Below are positions 1-9,789 of a DNA stretch of 64,000 nt, piece after piece. The DNA is taken from positions 11,412,648 to 11,476,647 of the forward strand of contig JAKSZU010000031.1 of the NCBI GenBank assembly GCA_026018925.1, in the 5' to 3' direction. The position numbers and the translations under genes were made by a program. The DNA is from Tupaia tana (taxonomy: Eukaryota; Chordata; Mammalia; Scandentia; Tupaiidae). The notes below the pieces were generated by a model, which saw only the letters and a list, made by a program, of their open reading frames with translations, was not told where the DNA came from and did not search any database. Numbering within the stretch: position 1 is the first letter of the stretch; each line of letters opens with the position of its first letter.

Positions 1-268
1 CTCTGTGTTATATGCAACAGATTTCTTTCTGTACTCTCACATTGCATAGAGAGAATGAGCTCTCTGGTAACCTTTTATTTTAAAAACAGTACTCTCTATC
101 TTTTTATCGATCTAATCACTGTATATCATTACAGCATGCAGAATGAATTTTTCCCAGCATGAATACCGTGGATATTAGTCCAGCTAGAGATATTAACATA
201 TATATTGTCAACATAACTTTCTATGTTTGTGTCCCTTAAAGTGTTTTACTACTTTTCAAAATATATGT
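1..268. other. unique AT-rich sequence, no gene
   Basis: No SINE, MITE or credible coding frame was seen. The sequence is AT-rich and non-repetitive up to the ATTT tract. Confidence 0.6.
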
Positions 269-300
<32 letters not shown>

Positions 301-304
301 TTTT
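269..304. repeat. (ATTT)n microsatellite
   Basis: Near-perfect ATTT tetranucleotide run. It abuts the minus-strand SINE-S and is best read as that element's A-rich tail (AAAT on the minus strand). Confidence 0.9.
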
Positions 305-435
305 ACTGATTTATTACTATTCTTTAATTTAACTGGGGTGGGGGGGGAGTGAGAAAGCAAGTTGCCAGGTGTGGGAGTTGAACCACAGTTACCCATGTGG
401 GAATCCAGCTGTCTTAACCGCCAAGCCACCTGTCT
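305..435 (-). mobile_element. SINE-S copy
   Basis: Minus-strand tRNA-like head with a B-box region read as GGTTCAACTCC, a short GC-poor body and the AAAT-type tail at left. The spacer includes a G run near 340. The long-form body is absent. Confidence 0.8.
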
Positions 436-483
436 TTCTTGATGCCATTCGTTGTAACGATGCTTGTAAGAGCCTTATCCTCA

Positions 484-718
484 GGGCCAGTGGATGGTGT
501 AATGGTTACAGTGTTGGACTCCCACATGACTGACCACAGTTCAAGTCCCAGACCTGGAGTCTTGAAACTCATGCTGGGTGCATGTGCATGCATGCCGAAA
601 ACCCAAGAGGAGAACGAATTACAGTGTGGCCATCCCCCTAGGGGGTGATTTCTCACTTTCTGTGTCTCTCTCTCTCTGGTAAGCACATGTACCCTATAGC
701 AAAATTCTCTCCAAAAGA
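484..718 (+). mobile_element. SINE-L copy with TSD
   Basis: Full-length: head GGGCCAGTGGATGG, B box AGTTCAAGTCC, palindrome CCCCCTAGGGGG, end CCCTATAGCAAAA. It is flanked by AGCCTTATC (left near 474, right near 722) with one mismatch just beyond, so the insertion boundaries are well fixed. Confidence 0.93.
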
Positions 719-1004
719 AGCCTTATCGTCATGCTTCATTTGAACATAATCTGTTTCCAAAGACCTTACGTCCAAACACCATGATACCAGGGGCAGAGCT
801 TCACCAGATGAATTTTGCAAGCAGAAGACAGACTTGTCAAGCTGCAGTCATGTCAACTTGAATTTATAAAACTACAAATTTTAAATCATCTGATTTTTTA
901 TCCTATTTGCATGATTTTGGAGAAAAGGATAACTTAGAGCAAAATAACTTTTTGCCAGTCAAACAGAGCATAAATAAAAACCTTCAGACATTTAAAAAAA
1001 CATT

Positions 1005-1150
1005 GATATTGTACTGGCTACAGCCTGGATCCCACATGAGTGATGGCATGGTTTGAATCCTGAACCCAGCTGTGGACAGGAGGCAGGGGGACGATGTGAC
1101 TTATTTCTCTCGGGCAAGTACATTCGCCCTCTTGCAAAAAGATTCAAAAA
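1005..1150 (+). mobile_element. degenerate SINE-L fragment
   Basis: Weak A box, GGATCCCACATGAGTGA anticodon-arm equivalent, B box GGTTTGAATCC and an end resembling CCCTCTTGCAAAA. The middle is deleted or too diverged to align by eye. This is an old copy. Confidence 0.6.
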
Positions 1151-1361
1151 AAATCCACAGTTGACTTTTTTGCAGCAAGGATATATTCAGTTCATGTAAG
1201 AGCGCATGATATGAACGTTGATCTGAAAGATACAAACATTTGGGTATCTCTGTTTAGTCCAGAGAGTAAGTCTGTATGAAGCATAAGCAGCCCAGTTCAT
1301 GCCCTTTATAGGAAGGAAGGGTGTAGAGAATGTGACGCCAAATTCTCAATATCTCAGGAGG

Positions 1362-1437
1362 TTTTTTTTTGGGGGGGGGGGGGTGGGTATTCTCTTTATT
1401 TCTTTCTCTCTCTTTCTCTTTCTCTCTCTTTCCCTTT

Positions 1438-1499
<62 letters not shown>

Positions 1500-1515
1500 C
1501 CTTTCTTTCTTTTTT
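1362..1515 (+). repeat. T9-G13 run followed by polypyrimidine tract
   Basis: A T run and a 13-base G run (1371-1383) lead into about 125 bp of almost pure C/T, mostly (CT)n with CTTT units. The long open frames here on both strands are low-complexity Ser/Leu or Arg/Glu and are not genes. Confidence 0.95.
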
Positions 1516-1892
1516 TGGCATTTCAATTGCTACAGAAGCTACAAAGACACATCTACCTAACGAAAAAGAAGAGAGCAAGCCTTTTTCCCTCCCGACAAGA
1601 AGAGAATCACCCTTTCAAACGATTTGAAATCCGTGCATTCTACAAGGCATTATGTGTTTGAATGCTTCAAATGATTCCCAGCTCTGAAAGAGCCTCACTG
1701 CTCCGAAAGCTGTCACAGCACTTAGACTCACGTCGGCGTTCTCACAATACACAGCGAGACGCGGATTTTGGGCTAAGAGCCGGAGGGAATCAGGGATCGG
1801 CTCTTACAGTCTTGGGAGGACATATCATTAACTTGCAGATGGTTCTGTGATCTCCTCAGCAACCCATAGGTACCTTACAATGGGCCATGAAT
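1516..1892. other. unique sequence, no gene
   Basis: Non-repetitive, with a few CpGs around 1730-1800 (CACGTCGGCG, GCGAGACGCGG). Short open frames only, with no recognisable product. Confidence 0.55.
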
Positions 1893-2150
1893 GGGGCCAG
1901 GAGTTGCCTGGTGGTTAAGGCACTGGACTCCCATGTGGCCAACCGTGGCTCGAGTCCCACACCCGGTTGCTTGAAAATCACAGCGGGTGCATGTGTGTGC
2001 ACGTGCCCAAAATCCCAGAAGGGGAATAGAGAAGAGACTGCAGCATAGCCACCCTCCCAAAGGAGCGATTTCTCACTTTCCCTCTCATCGTTTCTCTCTG
2101 GCAAGTGCACATGACCTCTGAAAAAAACCTAAAATTTAAGAAAAAAAAAA
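1893..2150 (+). mobile_element. SINE-L copy
   Basis: Head GGGGCCAGGAGTTGCC, B box GGCTCGAGTCC. The palindrome is decayed to CCCTCCCAAAGGAG and the element ends in an A-rich tail. Moderately diverged. Confidence 0.88.
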
Positions 2151-2153
2151 ATG

Positions 2154-2420
2154 GAGGATCAACAGTTGGCATAATGGCTACATTGCTGGACTCCCATGTA
2201 GTCGACCATGGTTCAAGTCCCAGACCCAGTGACTGAAACTCACATTGGGCGCGTGTGCATGTGTGCCCAAGATCCCGAGAAGAGAATGAAGAGATTGCGT
2301 CGTGGCCATCCCCCCTGGGGGGGTGATTTCTCGCTTTCTGTCTCTCTGTCTCTCTCTGTCTTTCTGACAAGCGCATGTGTCGTATAGCAAAAACCTCTCC
2401 GAAAGAACAAAAAAAGGAAA
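2154..2420 (+). mobile_element. SINE-L copy
   Basis: Directly follows the previous SINE tail. B box GGTTCAAGTCC, palindrome CCCCCCTGGGGGGG, end TATAGCAAAAACCTCTCC. It probably inserted into the A-rich tail of its neighbour. Confidence 0.93.
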
Positions 2421-2743
2421 AAATTGTAATTGACCATGAAGGTGCATGTTTACATCAAATAACTTGGGACCTGCAGCAAGTCCATTTTCCTTGTTTCCCT
2501 CTGGAGCCAGTTTCTAAGTATTTGCAACCCTTTCCTGTATCAGTAATGGTAGGAGTAAGGATGTCCTTGAACTGTTCCTTTTTGCCCTTGAAATGTTGGC
2601 ATTTCCTCAATAAGAAGACATACATTTTCACAGACACGCATTTGTTTAAGATAGATTATAGCCAATTCCCAATCCACTTAATTTACTTTTCAGTGATTTC
2701 TGCCTTTTAAAGTCTAAGTAACCAGGCATCCCCGATAAGAAAA
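2421..2743. other. unique sequence, no gene
   Basis: Non-repetitive. An open frame on + (to 2710) starts inside the SINE and runs into this stretch without a recognisable domain. Confidence 0.55.
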
Positions 2744-2796
2744 GTGAAGAATTACCCCCCAAGGAGGGTGGTTGCCTGCAATCCCTTCTCCTCACT
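2744..2796 (-). mobile_element. SINE-L body fragment
   Basis: Only the central body survives: a palindrome-like ACCCCCCAAGGAGGGTGG and GCAATCCCTTCTCCTC. Head and tail are missing. Confidence 0.6.
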
Positions 2797-2895
2797 TTCT
2801 ATTTGCGTACAGGGAACTAGTTTTCTTTTACCTGCATGGAATGTTATTTCTTTGTCGTCCCGCAGCAGGAGATAAAACTCAAACATGTTTCATTT

Positions 2896-3034
2896 GATCC
2901 AAAAGTGTGATTCAGAGAGAGTGACAGTGCCTGGGACAGAGCCTTCGCATCACCATCCACCTGTGGCTTCAGCCTGCCCTGGGTGGCAGGTGCACGCGTG
3001 GTCCAGGAGCTCAAGTGTTCTCCTGACATGAAAC
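2896..3034 (+). repeat. unidentified 139-bp repeat, copy A
   Basis: Reads GATCCAAAAGTGTGATTCAG at the start and TCCTGACATGAAAC at the end. It matches the reverse complement of 4357-4496 at roughly 90% by eye. I do not recognise the family. Copy B is followed by an AAAC-repeat tail, so a small retroposon is plausible. Confidence 0.8.
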
Positions 3035-3182
3035 CCCAATCATTTCCCACTGGGGTCCCATTGTGTTCTGGCTCTGCCGTCCCCTGCTTCCTGTGCTTTT
3101 ATTTGCCCCAGGAAGTCCAAGAACATAGCTCAACTCTGTGTGTTTAAGGACTAATGTGAACTCTCAAAGCTGGCCGGAACTA

Positions 3183-3260
3183 TTGGGTTGCTGCAAAAGT
3201 CATGACATAGTTTTCTCTTTTTCTAAGCAGAAACAGGTCACAGCTTTTCCAGTAACCCAA
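3183..3260. mobile_element. mariner-type MITE, about 78 bp
   Basis: Left terminal inverted repeat TTGGGTTGCTGCAAAAGTCA, right end GGTCACAGCTTTTCC plus AGTAACCCAA. The element is flanked by TA on both sides, as expected for Tc1/mariner. It has no coding capacity. The plan is the same as primate MADE1 (80 bp, TIRs nearly touching), but the TIR differs. Confidence 0.9.
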
Positions 3261-3310
3261 TATTATATTATACCAAGCCATTTAGAGTTTAATGAAAAGC
3301 TACCTTGTGG

Positions 3311-3556
3311 AAGCAAGCAGGTGGTACATTGGTTAAGGCACTGAACTTGCACATGATCAACCGCAGTTCAAGTCCTAGACCTGGTGGCTTACTTCCTCAC
3401 TTTACTTCTCTCTTTCTCTCTCTCTACCCCTCTCTCTCTCTTTCTCTGTCTCTGTCTCTCTCTCTCTCTCTGGTGAGCATGTGTGCCCTCTAGCAAATTA
3501 TAATAATAACGATGATAAATAAAATGAAATAAATAATTTTAAAAAGAAAAATAAGA
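3311..3556 (+). mobile_element. SINE-S copy, TAGCAAATTA-tail type
   Basis: Head with B box AGTTCAAGTCC, pyrimidine stretch, then GTGAGCATGTGTGCCCTCTAGCAAATTA and an ATAATAATA/AAATAAAT tail. It joins the SINE-L end motif to a SINE-S tail, an intermediate between the two forms. Confidence 0.85.
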
Positions 3557-4345
3557 AGGCTACCATATGACCCAATCATCTCACTCCTTGGTATTTACCC
3601 CCCACTTCTATTTTTAAAAAGATTTCTGCTATAAGGCCTGTGCACCACACCAGAGAGATAGAGACAGAGAGAGAGAAAGTGAAAAATGACACCCCCAGGG
3701 GGTATGGCCATGCTGCAATCCCTTCCCCTCCATTCTCCTCTTGGGCTCTTGGGTACACATGCACATGCACCTAGCATGAGTTTTAAGCTACCAGCTCTGG
3801 GACTTGAACCATGCTCAACTATGTGGCAGTCTAGCCAACTAACCATTATGTCATCTGCTGGTCCCCTCCTTGGTATTTACCCTAAGGATAGGAAAACACT
3901 TAATCAGAAAGACACTTGCACACCATGTTTATTACAGCATTATTTCTAATTGATAAGACTTGGAATCAACCTATGTCCAAAAACTGATGACTCGGTTGAA
4001 AAACTGTGGCATGTAGATAGTACAAAGTATTGCTTAGTTATGGGAAACAACAAGATTCTGTCACTTGATTCAAAGTGGATCAATATGGAGGACTTAATGT
4101 TAAGCAAACTGAAGCAGATGTGGAAAGACACACACTGTATATCCCCATTCAGTATATATGGGATGTCTAAGCACCAGGACAGAAATGGAAAGATCTGAAG
4201 GTCTGATTGTAGAGAGGAAAAGCATAGAGACTGTAAGGAGGGGAACAGGTGGCAGAGGGTGGGTGGGAGGAGCAAAGGAAAGAAATATTTATTTAGCAGA
4301 CAAAAGGATGTAAGTTCTCTGTTGAAAAAAAAATTCTGTAGGTTT
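3557..4345 (+). mobile_element. LINE-1 3' end, interrupted by a SINE
   Basis: CCATATGACCCAATCATCTC, CTCCTTGGTATTTACCC and the following text (ATGTTTATTACAGCATTATT, AACTGTGGCATG) match the well-known mammalian L1 3' segment. The sense is +. A SINE-L splits it at 3601-3865. The downstream part has the usual GGGAGGAGCAAAGG-like GA-rich 3' UTR. Confidence 0.88.
3601..3865 (-). mobile_element. SINE-L inserted in L1
   Basis: Full-length minus-strand copy between 17-bp perfect TSDs CTCCTTGGTATTTACCC (3584-3600 and 3866-3882). The target lies in the L1 sequence, so this SINE is younger than that L1. Confidence 0.96.
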
Positions 4346-4356
4346 TTTGTTTGTTT

Positions 4357-4496
4357 GTTTCATGTCAGGAGAACACTCTGAGCTCACTGACCACGCGTGT
4401 ACCTACAACCCAGGGCAGGCTGAGGCCACAGGTGGATGGTGATGTGAAGACTCTGTCCCAGGCACTGTCACTCTCTCTGAATCACACCTTTGGATC
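4357..4496 (-). repeat. unidentified 139-bp repeat, copy B
   Basis: Reverse-complement counterpart of 2896-3034. On the minus strand it ends GACATGAAAC followed by AAACAAACAAAAAA, which looks like a retroposon tail. It sits between the L1 end and a truncated SINE-L. Confidence 0.8.
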
Positions 4497-4989
4497 AGAG
4501 AGAGAGAGTCAGAAAGTGAGACCTCATCTCCCAGGGGAGATGGCCATGCTGCAATCCCTTCTCTTCCATTCTCCTCTTGAGATTTTGAGCATGCACACAC
4601 ATGCACCCAGCGTGAGTTTTGTTTGTTATTTTCTTTTTTTGTACAGGTTTTTGCTATAGGGCGCGTGCGCTAGCCAGACAGACAGAGAGAGACAGAGAGA
4701 TAGAAAGCGAGAAATCACCCCCCAGGGGGGATGGCCACGCCGCAATCCCTTCTCCTCCATTCTCCTCTTGGGATCTTGGGCACACACGCACACACGCCCG
4801 GCGTGAGTTTAAGCCACCGGGTCTGGGACTCGAACCGCGGTCAGCTACGTGGGAGTACAGCGATATAGCCATTACGCTAACTGCCAGTCCCCACCCAGCG
4901 TGAGTTTTAAGCCATCAGATCCAGGATTCAAACCTCGGTTGACTACCTGGGAGTCCAGCTACATAACCATTACACCATCTGCTGGTCCC
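4497..4989 (-). mobile_element. outer SINE-L, split by another SINE
   Basis: Two pieces, 4497-4620 and 4909-4989, form one minus-strand SINE-L. B-box region GGTTTGAATCC. Its 3' end at left is cut off at the boundary with the 139-bp repeat. Confidence 0.9.
4621..4891 (-). mobile_element. inner SINE-L nested in a SINE-L
   Basis: Low-divergence copy with a perfect GGTTCGAGTCC B box and CCCCCCAGGGGGG palindrome. It is bounded by the 17-bp TSD CACCCAGCGTGAGTTTT (4604-4620, 4892-4908), which is itself outer-SINE sequence. Confidence 0.97.
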
Positions 4990-5257
4990 AGAAGTGCTGT
5001 AGTTTTTGCTTTATAAAAATAAGAGTTTAAAAAAGACTATTTCAAGAACGAGAGAGAGAGACTTTAATAAACGCTTACATAACGCCAAGACCATTCACTG
5101 ACTTGTTCATCTGCACTGTGGCTCTTAAGATTTGAACCTTGATTGACCTCAAATGTCTTTGGTGCAGAAAATAGATTGAGACTGGTATTCAATACTTGCA
5201 AGTTGATTTCTGGGGACAAGAATGCAAACTGAGTTTAAGATAAATCATGAATTGAGT

Positions 5258-5500
5258 ATGCATGGCAGCCCAGTGGTAAAATGCCACGTTCTGTGAGGCC
5301 GACTGACATGGAAAGGTTCTGGTTCACATCTGCCGACCTCTGTGAGGTCACAAGCATGCCCATGACCTGGGTTTGGCTGAAGCTGAGGGCTGGATCATGG
5401 CATTGAGACCCTATTCAGAGCGTTTACATTACTTTCCCTTTTTCTCTCTTTTTCTTTCTCTAACTCTTTCACTCTTGGAAGAAATAGCTGGGTCAACTTT
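5258..5500 (+). mobile_element. SINE-D copy
   Basis: Head GGCAGCCCAGTGGTAAAATG, then GTTCTGTGAGGCCGACTGAC, ATGACCTGGGTTTGGCTGA and a TTTCTCTC stretch ending CACTCTTGGAAGAAA. The family differs from SINE-L/S throughout. Confidence 0.82.
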
Positions 5501-5752
5501 TAAAAAAAGGAAAATCTGAATGATCTAATACTTAAAAGAATCACAGTCTTCATGTAAAAGAATAGCACTGGTGAAGACTAGATTTTATTTGGCTATACCA
5601 AATAAAGCTAGCAGGTTCTTTTCATAGTTTTCAACGGCATTCACGTCTGCTTTCAAAACAATTTTTTTAAGTTACAATACACTGTTCTAAAATACAGCTA
5701 TAATGTTTTCATGTTAGGAGCACAGTAAAGTAATAGTTAAAACAAGATGCTC

Positions 5753-6018
5753 GGGACCAGCAGTTGGCATGATGGCTATGTCACTGGACTCTGATGTAGT
5801 CGACTGTGGTTTGAGTCCCGACTCGGTAGCTTAAATTCACACACACGCGTGTGCGTGTGTGCTCAAGATCCCGGGAGGAGAATGGAGGAGAAGAGATTGC
5901 AGCATGGCCATCCGTCCTGAGGGTGATCTCTCACTTTCTGTCTCTCTGTCTCTGTCTGTCTTCCTGGCGAGCGCACGCACCCTATAGCAAAAAGCTCTCC
6001 AAAAAAATAAAATAAAAT
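5753..6018 (+). mobile_element. SINE-L copy
   Basis: Head GGGACCAGCAGTTGGC, A box TGGCATGATGG, B box GGTTTGAGTCC, end CCCTATAGCAAAAAGCTCTCC with an A/AT tail. Confidence 0.93.
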
Positions 6019-6472
6019 CCTCAAGTTAATCCGTGTTCCTAACACCAGTGTCAAAATTCTGAAATGTGTGTCATGATCTTCCTAAGGATCAGAAGTTAGC
6101 AAAGGAATTTGTTTTCAAGATCATGGCTCAAGCATTTTATACAGGGGTAACTTCTGTTTTTATGTTTTGTTTTGTTTTTGGTTTTGTTTTTTATTTTTTG
6201 CCTTTCACATCTTTTCAGGTCAAACTAGATACTTTCTTCTTCAAAGATGAAGTTCTCTCATTAACAGTCTGAGTCATTCTTTATCCATAAGCGGTAATTT
6301 GGGTGAGAAGCAACCACTGGAACGAAGTGTAAGAGGCAGCAATCTAAATGTTAAACAAACAAACCAAACCTCTCCACCTGACCAGCATCTCAAGTCTTCA
6401 TTTGACTTTCCAGAGGAAGAGACAAAATACCGGTATTGAGAATTCTTCTATCCACTAAAATATGCCCCTAAA
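6019..6472. other. unique sequence, no gene
   Basis: T-rich and non-repetitive, ending where the ATCT array begins. Only short open frames. Confidence 0.55.
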
Positions 6473-7390
6473 TCTCTACCTATCTACCATCCATCTATCT
6501 ATCTATCATCTAATTGTGTATCAAGAATAATAGCCCATCCACCCATCCATGACATCTGTCTATCTATTTTTTAGAGAGATTTTTGCTATAGGGTGCATGT
6601 GTTTGCCTGAGAGACAGAGGCAGACAGAGAGACGGGAAGCAAAAAATCACCCCCAGGGTGATAGTCATGCCACAATTCCTTCCTCTCCATTCTTCTCTAG
6701 GGATCTTGAGCATGCGTGGACACACACCCAGCATGAATTTCAAGCCACCGAGTCCGGGATTTGAACCATGGTCAACTATGTGAGAATCCAGCAACATAAC
6801 CTTTACACCATCTACCGGTCCCACATCTGTCTATCTATCATCTATCAACTCTATGTCCATTAATCTATCTATATGTCTACCCACAGGTTTCTATCATTAT
6901 CTTTCTATCTATTGAATCTAACTATAAAGTTAATTATCATCTATCTTTCTCTGTACACCTATCTACTCAATCTATCTGTAAAGTCTATCCTCTATGTGTC
7001 ATCTATCAATAAATACCTATCTCTCTATCTAGTGACTCTATCTAAAAAGTCCTTATCTATCAATCTGTCATCTATTAAATATCAAATATAGCTAACTGTT
7101 GCTTTGCCCATCTACCATGTCTAACTATGTATCTATCATCTATCTAGTCTAATCTTTCCATCATTATCTCTCAATGTATTGAATCTATCTATAAATTCTA
7201 TCATCTGCCTTTATCTTCCTATCTATTGAATCTATCTGTAAAATCTATTATCCGTCACCTATCATTTATCTATTTACCTATCTATATTCTCTCTCTCTCT
7301 ACATACCTATCTAGTGACTCTATCTATAAATTTATTATCTATCATCTATCTACCTATCTATCATTTATCTATCTATTTATTCATCTGTTA
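6473..7390. repeat. degenerate (ATCT)n array with longer-range structure
   Basis: About 660 bp of CTAT/ATCT tetranucleotides plus a SINE. A longer motif recurs imperfectly, CTATCTATTGAATCTATCTA or the AGTGACTC variant, at about 6905, 6963, 7025, 7173, 7218 and 7306. The array is therefore old and partly reduplicated. Confidence 0.9.
6568..6822 (-). mobile_element. SINE-L inside the ATCT array
   Basis: Flanked by the 16-bp TSD ACATCTGTCTATCTAT (6552-6567 and 6823-6838), both array sequence. The array existed before this insertion. Confidence 0.95.
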
Positions 7391-7463
7391 ACTATGTATA
7401 CATGAAATGAGTTGAGGTAAATACCTATTGAATCGCCTTACTAGTTTGATTGCTTGTTTGTAG

Positions 7464-7717
7464 AAGTTTTTTTTTGTATTAGGGCACGTGTGCTGGCCAG
7501 AGAGACAGAGACAGAGAGAGGGAAAGTGAGAAGTCACCCCCAGGGGAGATGGCCATGCCACAATCCCGTCTCCTGCACTCTCCTCTAGGGATTTAGTGCA
7601 TGCACACACACACACATACACCTGGTATGATTCTCAAGTCACCAGATCTGGGACTCACACCACTCAACCAGCCATGTGGGGTTCAGCACCTTCATCTGCA
7701 TACCACCTGCTGGCCCA
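7464..7717 (-). mobile_element. SINE-L copy, older variant
   Basis: B box read on minus as GGTGTGAGTCC. An extended arm between B box and A box (CAACCAGCCATGTGGGG, then CACCTTCATC) is shared with 31110-31351 and 34448-34692. A CA-rich patch lies at 7605-7620. Confidence 0.88.
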
Positions 7718-7745
7718 CCCACATATTCTTTTTACTATTGCATCA

Positions 7746-7985
7746 GAGACTTTTTTTCAAGTTTTTTTTAATGCCTTCGTGATTGAGAGAGACAGAGATA
7801 CAGTGGGAGAGATAAGCATCCCAGACAAGGTCTTTATGTCATGATCTTCTTCAGCTTCAACCAGCCCTAGTCATGGGCATACACACACCTGGTGTGTTCA
7901 GGGAGGTCTCCAGAAACAAACCTGGGACCTTTCCATGTGGGGGGAGGTCAGCCTCATAAACCATCGAGATACTGCTAGCTACCTC
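7746..7985 (-). mobile_element. SINE-D copy
   Basis: Read on minus: head ending in GCAGTATCTCGATGGTTTA, GTTTGTTTCTGGAGACCTCC and GGGCTGGTTGAAGCTGAAG. The T-rich tail complement is at 7750-7772. Confidence 0.8.
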
Positions 7986-7994
7986 CCAGCTTCT

Positions 7995-8433
7995 AAGAAT
8001 TCTGCACATATAGCATTAGTCCTTTGTCAGATTTATGGCTTGCAGATATTTTCTCAGTTGGTGCATTTAAATGTCAATCATGAAGCAAGTCAGGCTATGA
8101 AGGAGACACACTGTATATCTCCATTTAATACATACCGAGTGTCCACACTCTGTGGCCGAAACTGAATGACTAAAGGTATAGAAACACAGTAAATGGTTGT
8201 GAATACCAGATACAGTGTGGGAAGAGGGTGGGTGAAGGAGGAGAGTCTGAGGAAGAACATTAGGAGAAAAATAGAGAGGTTTAGCATTAATGGGACAAAG
8301 AAATGAGGTATTATCTGTTGAAGGTAACTTTATAGTATTGTCAACTGGACGGGTGAGAAATGTACATATGTTGGAATATTCACTTTGCAAGCTAAGTAAC
8401 ATGTGATTGACTGTATAAAAGAAATTGAAATTT
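7995..8433 (+). mobile_element. LINE-1 3' UTR, copy 1
   Basis: TTAGTCCTTTGTCAGATTTA with TTTGCAGATATTTTCTC-like text, then CACACTGTATATCTCCATTT, is typical of mammalian L1 3' ends. The GA-rich block 8215-8280 and the end TGTATAAAAGAAATTGAAAT match 11070-11372 closely. A SINE-S splits its terminal A-rich end. Confidence 0.82.
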
Positions 8434-8603
8434 GGGCCAGCAGGTGGCGTGGTGGTTAAAGTGCTGGACATTCCCACATGGCCAACCGTGATTCGAGTCC
8501 TGGACCTGGTGGCTTGCTTTCTCACTTTCCCTCTCTCTCTTCCTCTCTGTATCTATCGCTGGTCAAATTAAAATAAATAAAATAAAATAATTCTTTAAAA
8601 CAA
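8434..8603 (+). mobile_element. SINE-S in the L1 tail
   Basis: Head GGGCCAGCAGGTGGCG, end CTGGTCAAATTAAAATAAAT. The perfect 17-bp TSD AAAAGAAATTGAAATTT (8417-8433, 8604-8620) is L1 3'-end sequence. Confidence 0.95.
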
Positions 8604-8620
8604 AAAAGAAATTGAAATTT

Positions 8621-9102
8621 AAAATGAAAGAAAATGAGAAAAAATAAGTCATTCCTTTAATTGTTCTATTCAGTTTCAGAAAAAAAAAAGATATTTTGAG
8701 ATCTGGCTTCTCTGCACTTTTGTCATAGAAGACTCAACATTTTGTAAGAAAAAAAATAGATGATATGAGTTCTTTGTTCTGTATACATTTCTATTAAAAG
8801 AAGACACGGGTTTGCATGCCATGTAAGTTAATAATGCAATTTTATCCCAAAATCTCAAGTGGATTTCTGTGTATTTTACATTACATTCTTGGTTAAGGAC
8901 CTTCGTGAGCTCTTGAGAACTGTTCTGTGATTCAAGTTTCTATAATTATCTTCTTCTTTCATAACACAGGGTAGATCTAAGCTTGAACAAAGTGAGGAGA
9001 AACACTCTTTGAATTTATAGCACTTTAGTCCTATATTAGGACTGAGAAAATGTTTTCTGAAAAAGAACCCTCAAATATGTAGTCACTAGAATATGCTGCC
9101 AT
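8621..9102. other. unique AT-rich sequence, no gene
   Basis: No repeat or coding signal seen. The 60-codon minus frame here has no recognisable feature. Confidence 0.55.
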
Positions 9103-9381
9103 TTATTTATTTATTTATTTATTTATTTTGGAGAGGTTTTTGCTACAGGGCGCTTGCGTTCGCCAGTCAGACAGAGAGAGACAGAGAGACAGAAAGCGAG
9201 AAATCATCCCCCAGGGGGGATGGCCACGCCGCAATCCCTTCTCCTCCATTCTTCTCTCGGGATCTTGGGCATGCACGCACACGTGCCCAGCATGAGTTTT
9301 AAGCCACTGGGTCCAGGACGTGAGCCACAGTTGACTACGTGGGAGTCCAGCAACATAGCCATTATGGTAACTGCTGGTCCC
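9103..9381 (-). mobile_element. SINE-L copy with (ATTT)n at its tail
   Basis: Low divergence: CCCCCCAGGGGGG palindrome, with the B box read on minus as GGCTCACGTCC (position after the conserved CG changed). The ATTT run 9103-9128 takes the place of a pure T tail. Confidence 0.93.
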
Positions 9382-9383
9382 TT

Positions 9384-9664
9384 TCTTTCTTTCTTTTTTT
9401 TTTTTTTTTTTTTTTTTTAGCTATAGGACACATGCGCTCACTGGAAAGACAGTGGAAGACAAAGAGACAGAAAGCGAGAAATAATCACCCCTCCCCCAGG
9501 GGGATGGTCACACCACAATCCCTTCTCCTCCATTCTTCTCTAAGGACCTTGGATGTGCACACCCACTCACCTGTTGTGAGCTTCAAGCCACCAGGTCTGG
9601 GACTTGAACTGGGGTTGACTACGTGGGAGTCCAGCGACATAACCATTGTGCCCTCTGCTGGCCC
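9384..9664 (-). mobile_element. SINE-L copy
   Basis: Poly-T 9394-9418 is the tail complement. The palindrome region is expanded to CACCCCTCCCCCAGGGGG. It sits head-to-tail with the previous SINE. Confidence 0.92.
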
Positions 9665-9669
9665 CTCCT

Positions 9670-9789
9670 GTCAGTAATTTGAGCATGCATGCACCCGTCC
9701 CTAAGGTATTCCTCAGACCACCAGGTCCAGGGTTGAAACTGCACCCATGTGTGGGATCTGACTGCCCTAACTACTAGACCATGGGTCCC
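9670..9789 (-). mobile_element. degenerate SINE head
   Basis: Only the tRNA-like part is clear (ACCACCAGGTCCAGGGTTGA, ATGTGTGGGATCTGACTGCC, ending GGGTCCC). The body is missing or decayed. Confidence 0.65.

Noticed and set aside
1254..1661. overlapping 90-120 codon frames on both strands
   Set aside because: They are translations of the CT/GA tract only.
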